Under the pieces are notes generated by a model that was not told the origin of the DNA, did not search any database, and saw only the letters and a program-made list of their open reading frames with translations. A DNA stretch of 64,000 bases from Actinomyces oris (GTDB taxonomy: Bacteria > Actinomycetota > Actinomycetes > Actinomycetales > Actinomycetaceae): the NCBI RefSeq assembly GCF_001929375.1, contig NZ_MSGO01000036.1:103351-167350 (forward strand). Reading direction: 5' to 3'. Numbering within the stretch: position 1 is the stretch's first letter; each line of letters opens with the position of its first letter. A program made the translations under genes and the position numbers. Below are positions 33,551-42,784 of this stretch, one piece after another.

Positions 33551-34324
33551 GTGACTCAGCCGCCCCCCGCCACGGCCCACCCCGGTCTGTTCATCTCCTT
33601 CGAGGGAGGTGACGGCGTCGGCAAGACGACGCAGATCCGCATTCTCGCCGACCTCCTGACCGCAGCGGACGTGGACCACATCCTCACCCGCGAGCCGGGC
33701 GGCACGGAGCTCGGCGTCGAGATCCGCCGCCTCCTCCTGCACGGCGGGCACGTCGCCCCGCGCGCCGAGGCCCTCCTGTACGCCGCCGACCGCGCCCACC
33801 ACATCGCCACCCGCGTGCGGCCCGCCCTCGAGCGCGGCGCCGTCGTCCTGGCCGACCGCTACCTCGACTCCTCGGTCGCCTACCAGGGCGCGGCCCGCTC
33901 TCTCGGCCCCCAGGAGGTCCGCGACCTGTCCCTGTGGGCCACCGAGGGACTCCTGCCGGACCTGACCATCCTGCTCGACGGCGACCCCGACCTGGCCGAG
34001 CGGCGCACCACCGGCCGCGGCGCCAAGGACCGTCTCGAGCAGGAGGGGGACGTCTTCCGCGCCGCCCTGCGCGAGCAGTTCCTCACCCTGGCCCAGGCCG
34101 AGCCCGAGCGCTTCGTCGTCGTCGACGCCGACCGGCCCGTCGACCAGGTGGCCGACGACGTCATCGAGGCCGTTGTCGCCGCCGTGCGCCGCCACGGCGT
34201 GCACCTCGCCCACGGCGGGGCCCACCAGGGCGTGCTCCTGGGCCTGGAGGCCTTCGTGGAGGCCTTCGTGGAGGCCGCCGTCCGCCGTAGCGCCGCAGGG
34301 CCGGGCGAGGAGGTGCGCTCATGA
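33551..34324 (+). CDS. tmk: Thymidylate kinase
   Basis: 257 residues. Phosphorylates dTMP to dTDP. P-loop FEGGDGVGKTT at 17-27, REPGGTELG, DRYLDSSVAYQG and the lid region TTGRGAKDRLEQEG. The family usually has about 210 residues; the extra 45 are a C-terminal tail with a repeated EAFVEA. GTG start 6 nt after TACGCT, so probably leaderless. Stop overlaps holB by 4 bp; the pair is an operon as in other actinobacteria. Confidence 0.95.
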   Translation: MTQPPPATAHPGLFISFEGGDGVGKTTQIRILADLLTAADVDHILTREPGGTELGVEIRRLLLHGGHVAPRAEALLYAADRAHHIATRVRPALERGAVVLADRYLDSSVAYQGAARSLGPQEVRDLSLWATEGLLPDLTILLDGDPDLAERRTTGRGAKDRLEQEGDVFRAALREQFLTLAQAEPERFVVVDADRPVDQVADDVIEAVVAAVRRHGVHLAHGGAHQGVLLGLEAFVEAFVEAAVRRSAAGPGEEVRS

Positions 34325-35574
34325 GCGTGTGGGAGGACGTCGTCGGCCAGGAGAGCGCCGTGGCCGCCTTCACCGCCGCGGCCCGGGCCGCCCGCCAGGC
34401 CGCCCAGCAGCGCGAGGCGCAGGCCGCCGCCGGTCTGGCCCCCGAGGAGGCGCGAGACGGGGTCGCGCGCCCGGGGGCGGCCTCACCGGCCGGGCTCGCC
34501 ATGACCCACGCCTGGCTGGTGACCGGCCCACCCGGGTCGGGCCGCTCGAATGCCGCCCGCGCCTTCGCCGCCGCCCTGCAGTGCACCGGCCCCGTGCCCG
34601 GCTGCGGGCAGTGCAAGCCCTGCCGTGACGTCATGGCCGGCTCCCACCCCGACGTCGTGCGCCTGGCCACCGAGAAGCTCATCATCACCATGGAGGAGGT
34701 CAAGACCCTCATCGGTGAGGCACAGCGCCGCCCCTGGACCGGACGCTGGCGCGTCATCCTCGTCGAGGACGCCGACCGCATGGCCGAGCGCACCACCAAC
34801 GTCCTGCTCAAGTCCATCGAGGAGCCCCCGCCCCAGACCGTCTGGCTGCTGTGCACCCCCAGCGCCGACGACGTCCTGCCTACCATCCGCTCCCGCTGCC
34901 GCCTGGTGACGCTGCGGATCCCGCCGGCAGACGCCGTCGCCGAGCTCCTCGTGCGCCGTGACGGCGCCGACCCCGAGCTGGCCGCCCGGGCCGCCCGGGC
35001 CAGCCAGTCACACATCGGGCTCGCCCGCCACCTGGCCACCGACGCCGGCGCCTGGGACCGGCGCCGTCGCCTCCTGCTCGCCCCGGTCTCCCTGCGCAGC
35101 GTCGGTGACGCCGTCCTGGCCGCCGCCTCCCTGGTGGAGGCCGCCGAGTCCGAGGCCAAGGAGGCCACCGCCGAGCGCGACGCCCGCGAGAAGGCCGAGC
35201 TCACCCGCGCCCTCGGCCTGGAGAGCGACGGGAAGATCCCAGCGGCCCTGCGCGCCCAGATCCGCCAGCTCGAGGAGGACCAGAAGCGCCGCGCCAAGCG
35301 CGCCCGCACCGACGTGCTGGACCGGGCCATGATCGACCTGCTGTCCTTCTACCGCGACGTCCTGACCACCCAGATGGGCAGTGACGTCGAGCGCGTCAAC
35401 CTCGACCTGTCCGAGGCCGTCGACCAGGCCGCCCGCACGACGAGCCCCGAGCAGTCCCTGGCCCGCATCGCCGCCATTGAGGAGTGCCGCAGCCGCCTGC
35501 GCTCCAACGCCGCCCCCCTGCTGGCCGTCGAGGCCCTCATGGTGCAGCTGCGGCCCCAGGCCGAAGGAAGGTGA
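34321..35574 (+). CDS. holB: DNA polymerase III subunit delta'
   Basis: 417-residue clamp-loader ATPase-like subunit. SVWEDVVGQESAVAAF, then the P-loop-like GPPGSGRSNAARAFAAAL, the zinc-binding CTGPVPGCGQCKPC (four cysteines), VILVEDADRMAERTTNVLLKSIEEPPPQTVWLLC (Walker B and SRC-region analogue), and IRSRCRLVTLRIP. It assists loading of the beta clamp during replication. A charged insertion of about 35 residues (EAAESEAKEATAERDAREKAEL) interrupts the C-terminal domain. ATGA overlap with tmk. Confidence 0.95.
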   Translation: MSVWEDVVGQESAVAAFTAAARAARQAAQQREAQAAAGLAPEEARDGVARPGAASPAGLAMTHAWLVTGPPGSGRSNAARAFAAALQCTGPVPGCGQCKPCRDVMAGSHPDVVRLATEKLIITMEEVKTLIGEAQRRPWTGRWRVILVEDADRMAERTTNVLLKSIEEPPPQTVWLLCTPSADDVLPTIRSRCRLVTLRIPPADAVAELLVRRDGADPELAARAARASQSHIGLARHLATDAGAWDRRRRLLLAPVSLRSVGDAVLAAASLVEAAESEAKEATAERDAREKAELTRALGLESDGKIPAALRAQIRQLEEDQKRRAKRARTDVLDRAMIDLLSFYRDVLTTQMGSDVERVNLDLSEAVDQAARTTSPEQSLARIAAIEECRSRLRSNAAPLLAVEALMVQLRPQAEGR

Positions 35575-35693
35575 GCGCCCAGCCCCGCCCGACCCACGGC
35601 GGGGCATGAAACCGACGTCGTAGGGCCCGGGCCACTGCCGGCGCAACCCCCCAAAACCAGGACGGCCGCGGCCAGGTGTGCAAGAGTCGTGAC

Positions 35694-36278
35694 ATGACCG
35701 TGACACAGTCCGGGGTCGAGGGCGGCGGCCACGCCGCTCGGTTCGAGCCGATCATCCGCAGATCGAGCCCGCAGGAGCGGGTCGTCGCCTGGGGACTCAT
35801 CGCCGTCGGCCTCCTGGGGCTGGCCATCGGGCTGGCGATCATGACCTACGGGCAGTACCGGGGGATGCTCGCCTGTTTCGTCGTGGCGGCGCTGTGCCTC
35901 CTCATGGGCTACCCGACCCTGTGGCCGCGGACCGTCTTCGACCAAAGCGGCATCCACAGCAGGACGCTGCTGCGCTCCTACGACCTCGCCTGGCCCGGTT
36001 CCCGGGACGACTTCGACATCGCCCAGGAGCCCCGCCCCGCCCGCCGCATCGGCGGCGCGGGTCCGAGCGTGCAGGCGACAGTGCGCAGCGGGGCGGGCAC
36101 GGTGGTGCTGGGAGGAATGACCGCTTGGGCTCTCACCGAGCCCAGGGCTCGTTTCCTCATGGAGGACGAGCTCGATCGGCTCTGGGCCTGGGCCGCCTCC
36201 TGGGGGCTGGTACCCGCCGAGGACCCGGAGGGCAAGAGGACTCGCAGTGGGGAGGGAAACGGCCCATCTCATCCCTGA
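35694..36278 (+). CDS. PH-domain-like membrane protein
   Basis: 194 residues. Two adjacent helices (about 34-77: VVAWGLIAVGLLGLAIGLAIM and GMLACFVVAALCLLMGY) are followed by a small beta domain, PRTVFDQSGIHSRTLLRSYDLAWP to GAGTVVLGGMTAWALTEPRARFLMEDELDRLWAWA, similar to bacterial PH/YqeB-type domains. The C-terminal end is polar. ATG 35694 follows AAGAGT by 6 nt (leaderless pattern); an in-frame GTG at 35676 would add six residues. Function unknown. Confidence 0.7.
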   Translation: MTVTQSGVEGGGHAARFEPIIRRSSPQERVVAWGLIAVGLLGLAIGLAIMTYGQYRGMLACFVVAALCLLMGYPTLWPRTVFDQSGIHSRTLLRSYDLAWPGSRDDFDIAQEPRPARRIGGAGPSVQATVRSGAGTVVLGGMTAWALTEPRARFLMEDELDRLWAWAASWGLVPAEDPEGKRTRSGEGNGPSHP

Positions 36279-36320
36279 GAGGGATCCTGCACCGGCTGGT
36301 CGGTTCATATGATGCTGCTC

Positions 36321-38006
36321 ATGGAAACGAGAACGAAGCATCCTCCCAAGAATCGGCCTTATCGGTCCTCGCCCGCGGTCGTGGACGAGGCGAGAGGCTC
36401 CGGTGGCCTTCGACGTCGTCGGGTGTCTGCTGGGGTGCTGGCGGCTGTGGCGGGTGTGTGCCTGGGGGTGGGGGCCGGTGTGGTTCCTGCTGCTGCGGTG
36501 CCCGCTGCGGGGCCGGCTCCGGCTGCGTCTTCCAAGGCGGCGGTGCCCAAGGGGCTGGAGTCCTTCTACGGTCAGAAGGTCGAGTGGTACGACTGTGTGG
36601 CCACCGGTGGGGTGGAGAGGTCTGCTGACAGGACCGGTTTTCAGTGCGCCAAGGTCAAGGTGCCGTTGGACTACTCCCAGCCCGATGGCCAGACCATTGA
36701 GATCGCGATGAAGAAGCACCTGGCCACCGGCTCGGTGCGCCAGGGCACCCTCTTCGTCAACCCCGGCGGCCCCGGCGGATCCGGGGTGGATACCGTCAGC
36801 ACGATGGCGACGACGACCTTCGCCGGCGTGCAGAGCTCCTACGACATCATCGGCTTCGACCCCCGCGGCGTCGGTGCCTCCACCGCCATCACCTGCACCT
36901 CCGACACCGAGGTGACGGCAATGGCGGAGGCCGCCCCGGTCAATGCCGCAGCCGGCGCCACGACATTCGAGCAGCGGGCCGCCGCCATCTCCGCGCAGTT
37001 CAAGAAGCTGGAGGCCAACTGCGCGGCGAACACCGAGCCGGCCGAGCTGCTCGACCATGTGGACACCGTCTCGGTGGCCCGGGATCTCGATGTCCTGCGA
37101 GCGCTGTCCGGGGACCAGAAGCTCAACTACCTGGGCTTCTCCTACGGCACCTACCTGGGTGCCCACTACGCCGAGCTCTTCCCGGCCAACACCGGCCGCA
37201 TGGTCCTCGACGGCGCCCTGGACCCCAGCCTGACCTACAACGAGCGCAGGCAGGGGCAGGCGCAGGGCTTCGAGCGGGCGCTGCGCAACTACGTCGCCTG
37301 GTGCCAGTCAGGACAGGACTGTCCCCTCACCGGTGACACCGACGCCGGCGTCAAGCAGATCGGAGACCTCTTCACCTCGGCCAACCAGTCGCCCGTGCCC
37401 TCCTCGGGCCCGAACCGCCCGGTGACGGGCGAGGACATGAAGCAGGTGATCGCGCTTCTGCTCTATTCTCCGGAGACTTCCTGGGAGACTGGCAATGAGG
37501 CCCTGGCGCAGGTCATCAACGAGCACGACGCCTCGATCTTCAGGACGATACTGACCCGGCTCGACGCGCAGCCCGCGGTCAGCACCGGTGCGATGATCGG
37601 CACCAACTGCCTGGACTACCGGGTCGAGGGCGATATGGCCACCTGGGCGGCGCAGAGCAAGGAGCTGGAGAGGATCGCCCCCCGCTTCGCCACCATCGCG
37701 GAGGCCGGCGACCTCGGCTGCCAGGCCTGGGGGCACAACGGGACCCGGCCGCCCAAGGCGCTCCACGCCAAGGGGACCGCGCCGATCCTCGTGATCGGGA
37801 CGACCGGCGACCCGGCCACTCCGCACGAGTGGGCCGTGGCTCTGGCCGATCAGCTGGACTCCGGCCGGCTCCTCACCTGGGAGGGCAATGGCCACCTGGC
37901 CTATGCCAACCCCGCGCACGGTCCCTGCGTCACCAAGGCGGTCGACACCTACCTGCTCACCGGCACCATGCCCAAGAAGGGGCTGACGTGCCACGGCACG
38001 GAGTGA
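36321..38006 (+). CDS. Secreted alpha/beta hydrolase, tripeptidyl aminopeptidase type (copy 1)
   Basis: 561 residues, MEROPS S33/TAP family. N-terminal signal: RRRRVSAGVLAAVAGVCLGVGAGVVPAAAVPAAG. Catalytic serine in LGFSYGTYLGAHYAELFP; HxG oxyanion region FVNPGGPGGSGVD; acid in IGTTGDPATPHEW; histidine in EGNGHLAY; C-terminal TAP-like domain with paired cysteines. These enzymes release tripeptides from the N-terminus of peptides outside the cell. ATG 36321 lies 7 nt after TATGAT, so I prefer it over ATG 36309. First of three tandem paralogues; two blocks are almost identical to copy 2. Confidence 0.9.
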   Translation: METRTKHPPKNRPYRSSPAVVDEARGSGGLRRRRVSAGVLAAVAGVCLGVGAGVVPAAAVPAAGPAPAASSKAAVPKGLESFYGQKVEWYDCVATGGVERSADRTGFQCAKVKVPLDYSQPDGQTIEIAMKKHLATGSVRQGTLFVNPGGPGGSGVDTVSTMATTTFAGVQSSYDIIGFDPRGVGASTAITCTSDTEVTAMAEAAPVNAAAGATTFEQRAAAISAQFKKLEANCAANTEPAELLDHVDTVSVARDLDVLRALSGDQKLNYLGFSYGTYLGAHYAELFPANTGRMVLDGALDPSLTYNERRQGQAQGFERALRNYVAWCQSGQDCPLTGDTDAGVKQIGDLFTSANQSPVPSSGPNRPVTGEDMKQVIALLLYSPETSWETGNEALAQVINEHDASIFRTILTRLDAQPAVSTGAMIGTNCLDYRVEGDMATWAAQSKELERIAPRFATIAEAGDLGCQAWGHNGTRPPKALHAKGTAPILVIGTTGDPATPHEWAVALADQLDSGRLLTWEGNGHLAYANPAHGPCVTKAVDTYLLTGTMPKKGLTCHGTE

Positions 38007-38080
38007 GCCCTCAAGGAACCGCCACGCTCCTGCCGACTCTCCACTGAGGATCGTCAGGGAGCGATGCGGGTTACTCATCA

Positions 38081-38123
38081 CCGTGGTTGGGGCGCTGGAG
38101 ACAAGCGCCCCAACCACGGTTCT
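38081..38123 (+). terminator. Terminator after tripeptidyl aminopeptidase copy 1
   Basis: Perfect 15-bp stem (CCGTGGTTGGGGCGC at 38081-38095 with its complement at 38105-38119), 9-nt loop, followed by TTCTTCTTC. It lies 75 bp after the stop and so insulates copies 1 and 2. Confidence 0.85.
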
Positions 38124-38189
38124 TCTTCACTCTCAGATGCCTGCCCATGACGCACACACGTTCCGTTTACTGTTTGTAATATAACGTTT

Positions 38190-39932
38190 ATGAAAAATAG
38201 AGTGAATGAATCTTCCGGTCCGCGACGAGTCGCTCCGGGACGTCGTCGGGTGTCTGCCGGGGTGCTGGCGGCTGTGGCGGGTGTGTGCCTGGGGGTGGGG
38301 GCCGGTGTGGTTCCTGCTGCTGCGGTGCCCGCTGCGGGGCCGGCTCCGGCTGCGTCTTCCAAGGCGGCGGTGCCCAAGGGGCTGGAGTCCTTCTACGGTC
38401 AGAAGGTCGAGTGGTACGACTGTGTGGCCACCGGTGGGGTGGAGAGGTCGGCTGACAGGACCGGTTTTCAGTGCGCCAAGGTCAAGGTGCCGTTGGACTA
38501 CTCCCAGCCCGATGGTCAGACCATTGAGATCGCGATGAAGAAGCACCTGGCCACCGGCTCGGTGCGCCAGGGCACCCTCTTCGTCAACCCCGGCGGCCCC
38601 GGCTACTCCGGAGTGGACATGGTGGAGAGCAGCCAGACCCAGTTCTCACCCGCCCTCAACCAGGCCTACGACATCATCGGCTTCGACCCCCGCGGCGTCG
38701 GTGCCTCCACCGCCATCACCTGCGACGACGGCGCGGGCCAGCAGCCCGCCAAGGCCGCCCAGGGGGGCATGGGTGTCAACGACCCCCAGCCCGGCTCCCT
38801 CGCCGCCGACGTCGCCGGGGACGACCCCACCCCCTTCCGGGACGCTGAGAATCCTGCTGCCGACGGCGGAGCGGAGGGCGACATCGACTTCCCGACCCTG
38901 ATCGGCGAGATCACCAAGGACTTCAAGCAGGAGGAGGCCAACTGCGCCGCCCACACCAAGCCGGCCGGGCTGCTCGACCATGTGGACACCGTCTCGGTGG
39001 CCCGGGATCTCGATGTCCTGCGGGCGCTGTCCGGGGACCAGAGGCTCAACTACCTGGGCTTCTCCTACGGCACCTACCTGGGTGCCCACTACGCCGAGCT
39101 CTTCCCGGCCAACACCGGCCGCATGGTCCTCGACGGCGCCGTCGACCCCTCCCTGTCACTGGGGGACCGGGCCGCCGGGCAGGCCAAGGGCTTCGAGACC
39201 TCACTGCGCACCTACGTCGAGCAGTGCCAGTCCGGCCAGGCCGTCCAGGAGGGCCAGAACTGTCCCCTGACCGGTGACGCCGACGCCGGGGTGCAGCAGA
39301 TCCGGGCCCTCATCGCCTCGGCCGACAAGACGCCGCTGAAGACCTCGGACCCGAACGTCACCGTGGACGGCAGCACGATCCGCAGCGTCGTCCGCCGCCT
39401 CCTGTACTCCTCCGAGTACTGGCCCTTCCTCACCTACGCCCTCGACCAGGCCATCACCCAGAAGGACGGCTCCTACATCCAGGTGCTCTACGGGAAGGCG
39501 ACGGCCGGAGGCAGCACCCCGACCTTCTACGCCGTCAACTGCCAGGACATCCCCGTCCAGGGCGACATGACCAGCTGGGAGAAGGAGTACCAGCAGATCC
39601 TCCAGAGCTCGCCAACCTTCGGCGCCTCCTTGGGCAACCAGGATGCGCGCTGCCAGGCCTGGGGGCACAACGGGACCCGCAAGCCCGCACCCATCCACGC
39701 CAAGGGGGCGTCCCCCATCCTGGTGGTGGGCACCACCGGTGACCCGGCCACGCCCTACGCCTGGTCCCAGGCCCTGGCTGATCAGCTCGAGTCCGGCCGG
39801 CTCCTGACCTGGGAGGGCAACGGCCATACCGCCTACGGGCGCTCGGGTCCCTGCGTCCACAAGCCCGTCGACGCCTACCTCATCAGAGGGACCATGCCCG
39901 AGGAAGGCCTGACCTGCAAGAACGGACAGTGA
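38190..39932 (+). CDS. Secreted alpha/beta hydrolase, tripeptidyl aminopeptidase type (copy 2)
   Basis: 580 residues, S33/TAP family. The signal segment RRRVSAGVLAAVAGVCLGVGAGVVPAAAVPAAG is the same as in copy 1. Catalytic serine in GFSYGTYLGAHYAE, acid in TTGDPATPYAW, histidine in EGNGHTAYG. Relative to copy 1 it has an insertion of about 40 residues after CDDGAGQQPAKAAQGG, in the lid region, which may alter specificity. TAATAT is 7 nt before the ATG, indicating a separate leaderless transcript; the N-terminal 15 residues and the upstream DNA are AT-rich and unlike copy 1. Confidence 0.9.
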   Translation: MKNRVNESSGPRRVAPGRRRVSAGVLAAVAGVCLGVGAGVVPAAAVPAAGPAPAASSKAAVPKGLESFYGQKVEWYDCVATGGVERSADRTGFQCAKVKVPLDYSQPDGQTIEIAMKKHLATGSVRQGTLFVNPGGPGYSGVDMVESSQTQFSPALNQAYDIIGFDPRGVGASTAITCDDGAGQQPAKAAQGGMGVNDPQPGSLAADVAGDDPTPFRDAENPAADGGAEGDIDFPTLIGEITKDFKQEEANCAAHTKPAGLLDHVDTVSVARDLDVLRALSGDQRLNYLGFSYGTYLGAHYAELFPANTGRMVLDGAVDPSLSLGDRAAGQAKGFETSLRTYVEQCQSGQAVQEGQNCPLTGDADAGVQQIRALIASADKTPLKTSDPNVTVDGSTIRSVVRRLLYSSEYWPFLTYALDQAITQKDGSYIQVLYGKATAGGSTPTFYAVNCQDIPVQGDMTSWEKEYQQILQSSPTFGASLGNQDARCQAWGHNGTRKPAPIHAKGASPILVVGTTGDPATPYAWSQALADQLESGRLLTWEGNGHTAYGRSGPCVHKPVDAYLIRGTMPEEGLTCKNGQ

Positions 39933-40031
39933 CACCGGACCGTCCCCGCCCCCGGGGCCTCGATGGGAACTTCTTCCCACTCCGTCTCCAGGAGGAGGCC
40001 CCGGGCGGCTCGGCAGCATAAGGTTCACGTC

Positions 40032-41627
40032 GTGACTACTACGACTTCTCCCCGGCCTCGTATCAAGCCTCTGCTCGTGGCACTCGCTGCGCTTCTGGCC
40101 TGCGGGGGCCTGACCGCCTGCCAGGACGAAACCGACATCAAGGCCTCGCCGGCAACGGCGTCGGCCTCGGCAGCGGTTCCGGCCGGGCTGGAGAGCTTCT
40201 ACAACCAGAAGGTCTCCTGGTACGCCTGTGACAAGAAGGGGATGGCAGAGGCGAAGTCGGGGAAGGACACCGGCTTCACCTGCGCCAAGGTCAAGGTGCC
40301 GCTGGACTACAACAACCCCGGCGGCGAGACGATCGAGATCGCGGTGAAGAAGCGGGCCGCCGGCGGGGACTCGGTCGGCTCGCTGTTCATCAACCCGGGC
40401 GGGCCGGGAGGATCGGGCATCGAGCTGGTCGAAAACGTCGGTTCCTACTTCTCCAAGAACCTCACCAGCTCCTACGACGTCGTCGGCTTCGACCCGCGTG
40501 GCGTGGGCGCCTCCACGGCGGTCGACTGCCTGACCGACGCCGAGCTCGACGCCGAACGAGCCGGGGCGAACGACCCGGCGACCCCCTCGGCCACGGCCAC
40601 CCAGGAGCGGGCTCAGAAGATGGGGGAGGCCTGCGCGTCGAAGACCAGCACCGCGGGGCTCCTGGACCACATCGACACCATCAGTGCCGCCAAGGACCTC
40701 GACATCCTGCGTGCGGTCGACGGCCAGCAGGCGCTCACCTACCTGGGCTTCTCCTACGGCACCTACCTGGGGGCCACCTACGCCGAGCTGTTCCCGGCCA
40801 ACACGGGGCGGCTGGTCCTCGACGGCGCCGTCGACCCCTCCCTGAGCGCCGCGGAGCTGACCCTGGGGCAGGCCAAGGGCTTCGAGGCCTCGCTGCGGGC
40901 CTACGTGCAGAACTGCCAGAGCTCCAAGCTGGGCTGCCCCCTGAGCGGGGACGTCGACTCCGGGGTCTCCCAGGTCCGCGAGCTCCTCGAGTCCACGAAG
41001 ACGGCGCCGCTTCAGACCTCTGACGACAAGCGGCCGCTGACCTACGACCTGGCCGTTTACGGGGTACTGGGGTCGATGTACCAGACCCAGCTGTGGCCCT
41101 CCCTCACCCTGGCGCTGTCCCAGGCGATGGGCAAGGTGGGCAGTCCGGACGGAAGCGCGCTGCTGGCCATCGCCGACGCCGTCTCCTCCCGCCAGAGCGA
41201 CGGCAGCTACTCCGGTAACGGCGCCGAGGCCCTCATGGCGGTCAACTGCCTGGACTACCCGGTCCAGGGGGACAACGCCTCCTGGGAGGAGGACGCCAAG
41301 GCCGTCAAGGAGGCCTCGCCCACCTTCGGCTCCCAGCTGCTCTACCCCGACGCCTACTGCCAGGGCTGGGGCCACACGTCGAGCCGCAAGCGCGAGAAGA
41401 TCACGGCCTCCGGCGCCGCACCGATCCTCGTGGTGGGCACCACCGGTGACCCGGCCACGCCCTACGCCTGGTCCGAGGCCCTGGCCGACCAGCTCGAGTC
41501 CGGTCAGCTCATGACCTGGAAGGGCAACGGGCACACCGCCTACGGACGCTCCAACGAGTGCGTCAAGAAGGCCGTGGACACCTACCTGCTCAACGGGACG
41601 ATGCCGGACAAGGGACTCACCTGCTGA
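40032..41627 (+). CDS. Alpha/beta hydrolase lipoprotein, tripeptidyl aminopeptidase type (copy 3)
   Basis: 531 residues, S33/TAP family. Unlike copies 1 and 2 it is a lipoprotein: LLVALAALLACGGLTAC gives a lipobox LTAC. Serine in GFSYGTYLGATYAELFP, oxyanion INPGGPGGSGIE, acid in VGTTGDPATPYAW, histidine in KGNGHTAYG. It would be tethered to the membrane while the others are released, so the three could split peptides at the surface and in the medium. GTG 40032 is 7 nt after TAAGGT; the longer start at 39963 lacks a signal context. Stronger sequence divergence marks it as the older duplicate. Confidence 0.9.
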   Translation: MTTTTSPRPRIKPLLVALAALLACGGLTACQDETDIKASPATASASAAVPAGLESFYNQKVSWYACDKKGMAEAKSGKDTGFTCAKVKVPLDYNNPGGETIEIAVKKRAAGGDSVGSLFINPGGPGGSGIELVENVGSYFSKNLTSSYDVVGFDPRGVGASTAVDCLTDAELDAERAGANDPATPSATATQERAQKMGEACASKTSTAGLLDHIDTISAAKDLDILRAVDGQQALTYLGFSYGTYLGATYAELFPANTGRLVLDGAVDPSLSAAELTLGQAKGFEASLRAYVQNCQSSKLGCPLSGDVDSGVSQVRELLESTKTAPLQTSDDKRPLTYDLAVYGVLGSMYQTQLWPSLTLALSQAMGKVGSPDGSALLAIADAVSSRQSDGSYSGNGAEALMAVNCLDYPVQGDNASWEEDAKAVKEASPTFGSQLLYPDAYCQGWGHTSSRKREKITASGAAPILVVGTTGDPATPYAWSEALADQLESGQLMTWKGNGHTAYGRSNECVKKAVDTYLLNGTMPDKGLTC

Positions 41628-41672
41628 TCATCTCGGGGTGCCCGCCGCGCCCGGCTCGCGCAGACCATGAGA

Positions 41673-41709
41673 TCGGCCCCGAAACGACGTGAATGTCGTC
41701 CGGGGCCGA
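41673..41709. terminator. Terminator hairpin after tripeptidyl aminopeptidase copy 3
   Basis: Outer stem TCGGCCCCG / CGGGGCCGA with an inner ACGAC / GTCGT pair. It lies 45 bp after the stop, directly before a second, larger palindrome. Confidence 0.65.
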
Positions 41710-41712
41710 CTC

Positions 41713-41758
41713 CTCAACCGCCGAGCAGCACCGGCGCCGGTGCTGCTCGGCGGTTGAG
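41713..41758. terminator. 46-bp perfect palindrome between convergent genes
   Basis: The 23-bp arms meet without a loop (centre ACCGGCGCCGGT). It ends 8 bp before the ansA stop, between two convergent genes, so a bidirectional terminator role is likely. Confidence 0.75.
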
Positions 41759-41766
41759 CGCCCGAC

Positions 41767-42765
41767 TCACTGGCTCAGCTCGCCGGCGATGGACCGTCCC
41801 ATCCAGTGGGCCAGGTCGTCTCCGGCCAGTCCCTGCGAGAGCAGGAACTGGACCTTGGCGTAGGCGGCCTCCAGGGTCATGTCGCGGCTGCCGACGGCAC
41901 CGCTGCGGGCCAGCGCGTCCCCGGCCTCGTAGTGCCCCAGGACGACCTCGGACTCCTGGCACTGGGAGGTGACGATGACGGCCGTCCCGGCGGCGATCAC
42001 CCCTTGGACGACGTCGGTCAGCCCCGGCTCCTGGGAGGGCACGTTGCCGACTCCGAAGGCCCGCAGGATCACGGCCTCGGGCAGTGGCGTCAACAGCGCC
42101 TCCAGACGGGCCGCGGTGATGCCCGGGACCAGGTCGATCACGACGACGTCGTGGCGGGTGTAGGGGGCGGTGTCCTTCCAGCCGGCTCCCGACCACGCGG
42201 TCTGCGTCCACTGCCATGGGGCGCCGGCGGTGGCCAGAGGGGCCGCATTGGGGGAGTCGAAACCGGTGAAGGCCCACGAGGAGGACTTCGTCGCCCGGTT
42301 CCCGGCCAGGAGCCGATGACCGAAGAACAGCGCCACCCCGTCGAGGCGCCCGGAGGTTGCGGCCTGGAGCGCCCCGGTGACGTTCGCCGCTGCGTCGCTT
42401 CCCAGCACTCCGAGCGGGAGCTGGGAACCGGTGATGACGACGGGAACGCGCAGGTCCGTCAGCGCATAGGACAGGGCGGCACTGGTGTAGGCCATCGTGT
42501 CGGTTCCGTGCAGGACGACGAAGGCGGCCTGCGGGTCGGCAGCGGCGTGGGCGCGCAGGTCGTCCACGATCGCCTGCCAGGACAGCGGGGTGGCGTTCGA
42601 GGAGTCGATGAGCGGGGCCAGCGAGGTCAGGGACACCGAGCGCGCCAGGGGCGTGCCCGCCAGCTGCGAGTCGAGCCACCCCTCCAGATCCGCGCCGGGC
42701 ACGAGGCCGTGAGGGGAGTCCACCATCCCGATGGTGCCCCCGGTGTAGGTGATGTGGACGTGCAT
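41767..42765 (-). CDS. L-asparaginase (type I/II fold)
   Basis: 332 residues. Hydrolyses L-asparagine to aspartate and ammonia. The two nucleophile motifs are YTGGTIGM (Thr near residue 12) and VLHGTDTMAYTSAALSY (Thr-Asp near residue 90), with a later Lys in ATKSSSW. There is no signal peptide, so it acts in the cytoplasm (AnsA-like). It starts 19 bp after the permease stop, probably the same operon: uptake then deamidation of asparagine. AGGAGGCTGCACCC precedes the ATG. Confidence 0.93.
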   Translation of the reverse strand: MHVHITYTGGTIGMVDSPHGLVPGADLEGWLDSQLAGTPLARSVSLTSLAPLIDSSNATPLSWQAIVDDLRAHAAADPQAAFVVLHGTDTMAYTSAALSYALTDLRVPVVITGSQLPLGVLGSDAAANVTGALQAATSGRLDGVALFFGHRLLAGNRATKSSSWAFTGFDSPNAAPLATAGAPWQWTQTAWSGAGWKDTAPYTRHDVVVIDLVPGITAARLEALLTPLPEAVILRAFGVGNVPSQEPGLTDVVQGVIAAGTAVIVTSQCQESEVVLGHYEAGDALARSGAVGSRDMTLEAAYAKVQFLLSQGLAGDDLAHWMGRSIAGELSQ

Positions 42766-42784
42766 GGGTGCAGCCTCCTGCCGG

